Below are positions 5,724-6,322 of a stretch of DNA of 6,322 nucleotides, in pieces. The translations under genes were made by a program, and so were the position numbers. Origin of the DNA: Desulfobulbus sp. (lineage in GTDB: Bacteria > Desulfobacterota > Desulfobulbia > Desulfobulbales > Desulfobulbaceae); the NCBI GenBank assembly GCA_030600525.1, contig JAUVLX010000212.1, forward strand, positions 1 to 6,322. The letters run 5' to 3'. The notes under the pieces were generated by a model that ran no database searches, was not told where the DNA came from, and saw nothing but the letters and a program-made list of their open reading frames with translations. Numbering within the stretch: the stretch's first letter is position 1; each line of letters starts with the position of its first letter.

Positions 5724-6125
5724 CTACTGTCTTGTTGATGGAATCAGCTCGGGAGTCCAAAAAATAACACCCCGCCCTTCGGCCTCCTCCCAAAAACTCG
5801 GGCCGTCCCATTGCCGTGTTTGATCACGATAACCGTCATGCATGACTTTCATGGTAATTTTACCCGTATTTTCCAGCTGCTTTTCGCTAAACTGGTGCAC
5901 GCCTCGCAATGGAGTATTGCCGAGATAAATCCATTTATCACTACATGGCAGATCCTTTCCCGATGCCTTAAACAGCACATGTGATCCTTCGGGTTGCGAA
6001 TTCACTTTAAAACTCACGGTAGCTTTTTTTGACGAACAGCCAGACAAGACCAGCATGGCTGTGGCAACCGCCAGAAGCACACACTTCCCGATTGAAGCCG
6101 AAGAAATAATCTTTTGTATATTCAT
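5724..6125 (-). CDS. Predicted lipoprotein with a PEGA-like domain, 133 aa
   Basis: The N-terminus is a lipoprotein signal peptide: basic K5 and K14, a hydrophobic stretch at 15-28, and the lipobox LSGC ending at C30, the likely lipidated residue. The +2 residue is Ser, which favours the outer membrane. Residues 36-100 resemble a PEGA-type beta domain: VSFKVNSQPEGSHVLF (37-52), then LGNTPLRG (68-75), and a late strand ITMKVMHDGY (90-99). PEGA domains are found in surface and periplasmic proteins, and their precise role is usually unknown. The C-terminal 30 residues are rich in Trp and acidic residues (W106, W112, W123). AAAAGGAG lies 9 nt before the ATG, a strong ribosome binding site. The start overlaps the stop of the preceding gene by one base (TAATG), so the two are probably co-translated. 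I cannot assign a specific function. Confidence 0.85.
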   Translation of the reverse strand: MNIQKIISSASIGKCVLLAVATAMLVLSGCSSKKATVSFKVNSQPEGSHVLFKASGKDLPCSDKWIYLGNTPLRGVHQFSEKQLENTGKITMKVMHDGYRDQTRQWDGPSFWEEAEGRGVIFWTPELIPSTRQ

Positions 6126-6322
6126 TATTTTTGGCTCCTTTTAATCATGTCAATAATGATATGCTGCGCCTCTAGTTCGGCTTCTTCTCTGGTCTCATGG
6201 CGGGTATTCACCCAGAGCGAAGTAATCTCCTCCCTATACCCTGTCTTGCGCATCTGCACGGTCACATATTCCGCCTTGCCGTCTTCAGCTTCCCAAAAAA
6301 CGACCAACGGGGTATGGGTATT
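6125..6322 (-). CDS. Hypothetical small protein, 5' end beyond the window
   Basis: The frame is open from the right edge to a TAA at 6127-6125 and gives 65 residues ending in IIIDMIKRSQK. A TTG at 6307 could be the start, but codons upstream of it (NTHTP) stay open to the edge and no Shine-Dalgarno sequence is visible, so I treat the gene as partial. The visible part has a beta-rich first half (VVFW, YVTVQMRK, ITSLWVNT) followed by a charged helix, REEAELEAQHIIIDMIKR. There is no signal peptide or membrane segment in this part. The stop overlaps the lipoprotein start by one base, which indicates one operon. I do not recognise the family. Confidence 0.7.
   Translation of the reverse strand, partial: NTHTPLVVFWEAEDGKAEYVTVQMRKTGYREEITSLWVNTRHETREEAELEAQHIIIDMIKRSQK

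Noticed and set aside
4982..5767. Three rightward ORFs of 67-126 codons opposite mtnA
   Set aside because: They are antisense to a fully conserved MtnA frame and show no family features.

Overview
This window looks like part of the chromosome of an anaerobic, Gram-negative, moderate-GC bacterium. A sulfate- or sulfur-reducing deltaproteobacterium (Desulfobulbales-like) is my best guess. It rests on the cysteine-rich FeoA, the FNR-type site upstream of feo, and the pairing of MtnA with a FucA-like aldolase. No gene here fixes the taxonomy, and I could not run a database search.

Layout. (1) Positions 1-770 carry no complete gene. The left edge holds the first 23 codons of a leftward gene whose N-terminus resembles DUF4338/DruA-type transposases. 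It is followed by a 179-bp imperfect palindrome (309-487), probably a MITE-like or REP-like element. After that comes the feo control region: 16-bp-spaced direct repeats, an FNR/CRP-family-like box over a perfect TTGACA, and a leader hairpin. (2) Positions 771-3633 are a rightward ferrous-iron uptake operon: a cysteine-rich FeoA, a 58-residue FeoB-associated cysteine-rich membrane protein (1140-1316), and the iron permease FeoB. It ends in a strong, probably bidirectional, terminator at 3684-3725. (3) Positions 3726-3938 form a convergent intergenic stretch bracketed by a perfect 10-bp inverted repeat. (4) Positions 3939-6322 are four leftward genes. From upstream to downstream they are a partial small protein running off the right edge, a PEGA-like lipoprotein, mtnA (methylthioribose-1-phosphate isomerase) and a FucA-like class II aldolase. 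Two of the three junctions are one-base TAATG overlaps.

How the genes work together. FeoA, the small protein and FeoB should form one Fe(II) import unit that responds to anaerobiosis. MtnA and the aldolase fit the two last steps of the DHAP shunt, which salvages 5'-deoxyadenosine and/or methylthioadenosine. The isomerase makes a ribulose-1-phosphate and the aldolase splits it into DHAP and an aldehyde; the phosphorylase or kinase for the first step is not in the window. I see no CRISPR array, tRNA, rRNA or defence locus, and no clearly new multi-gene system. The most interesting items are the palindromic element, the cysteine-rich Feo proteins with their control region, and the MtnA-aldolase pair with its C9 tract.
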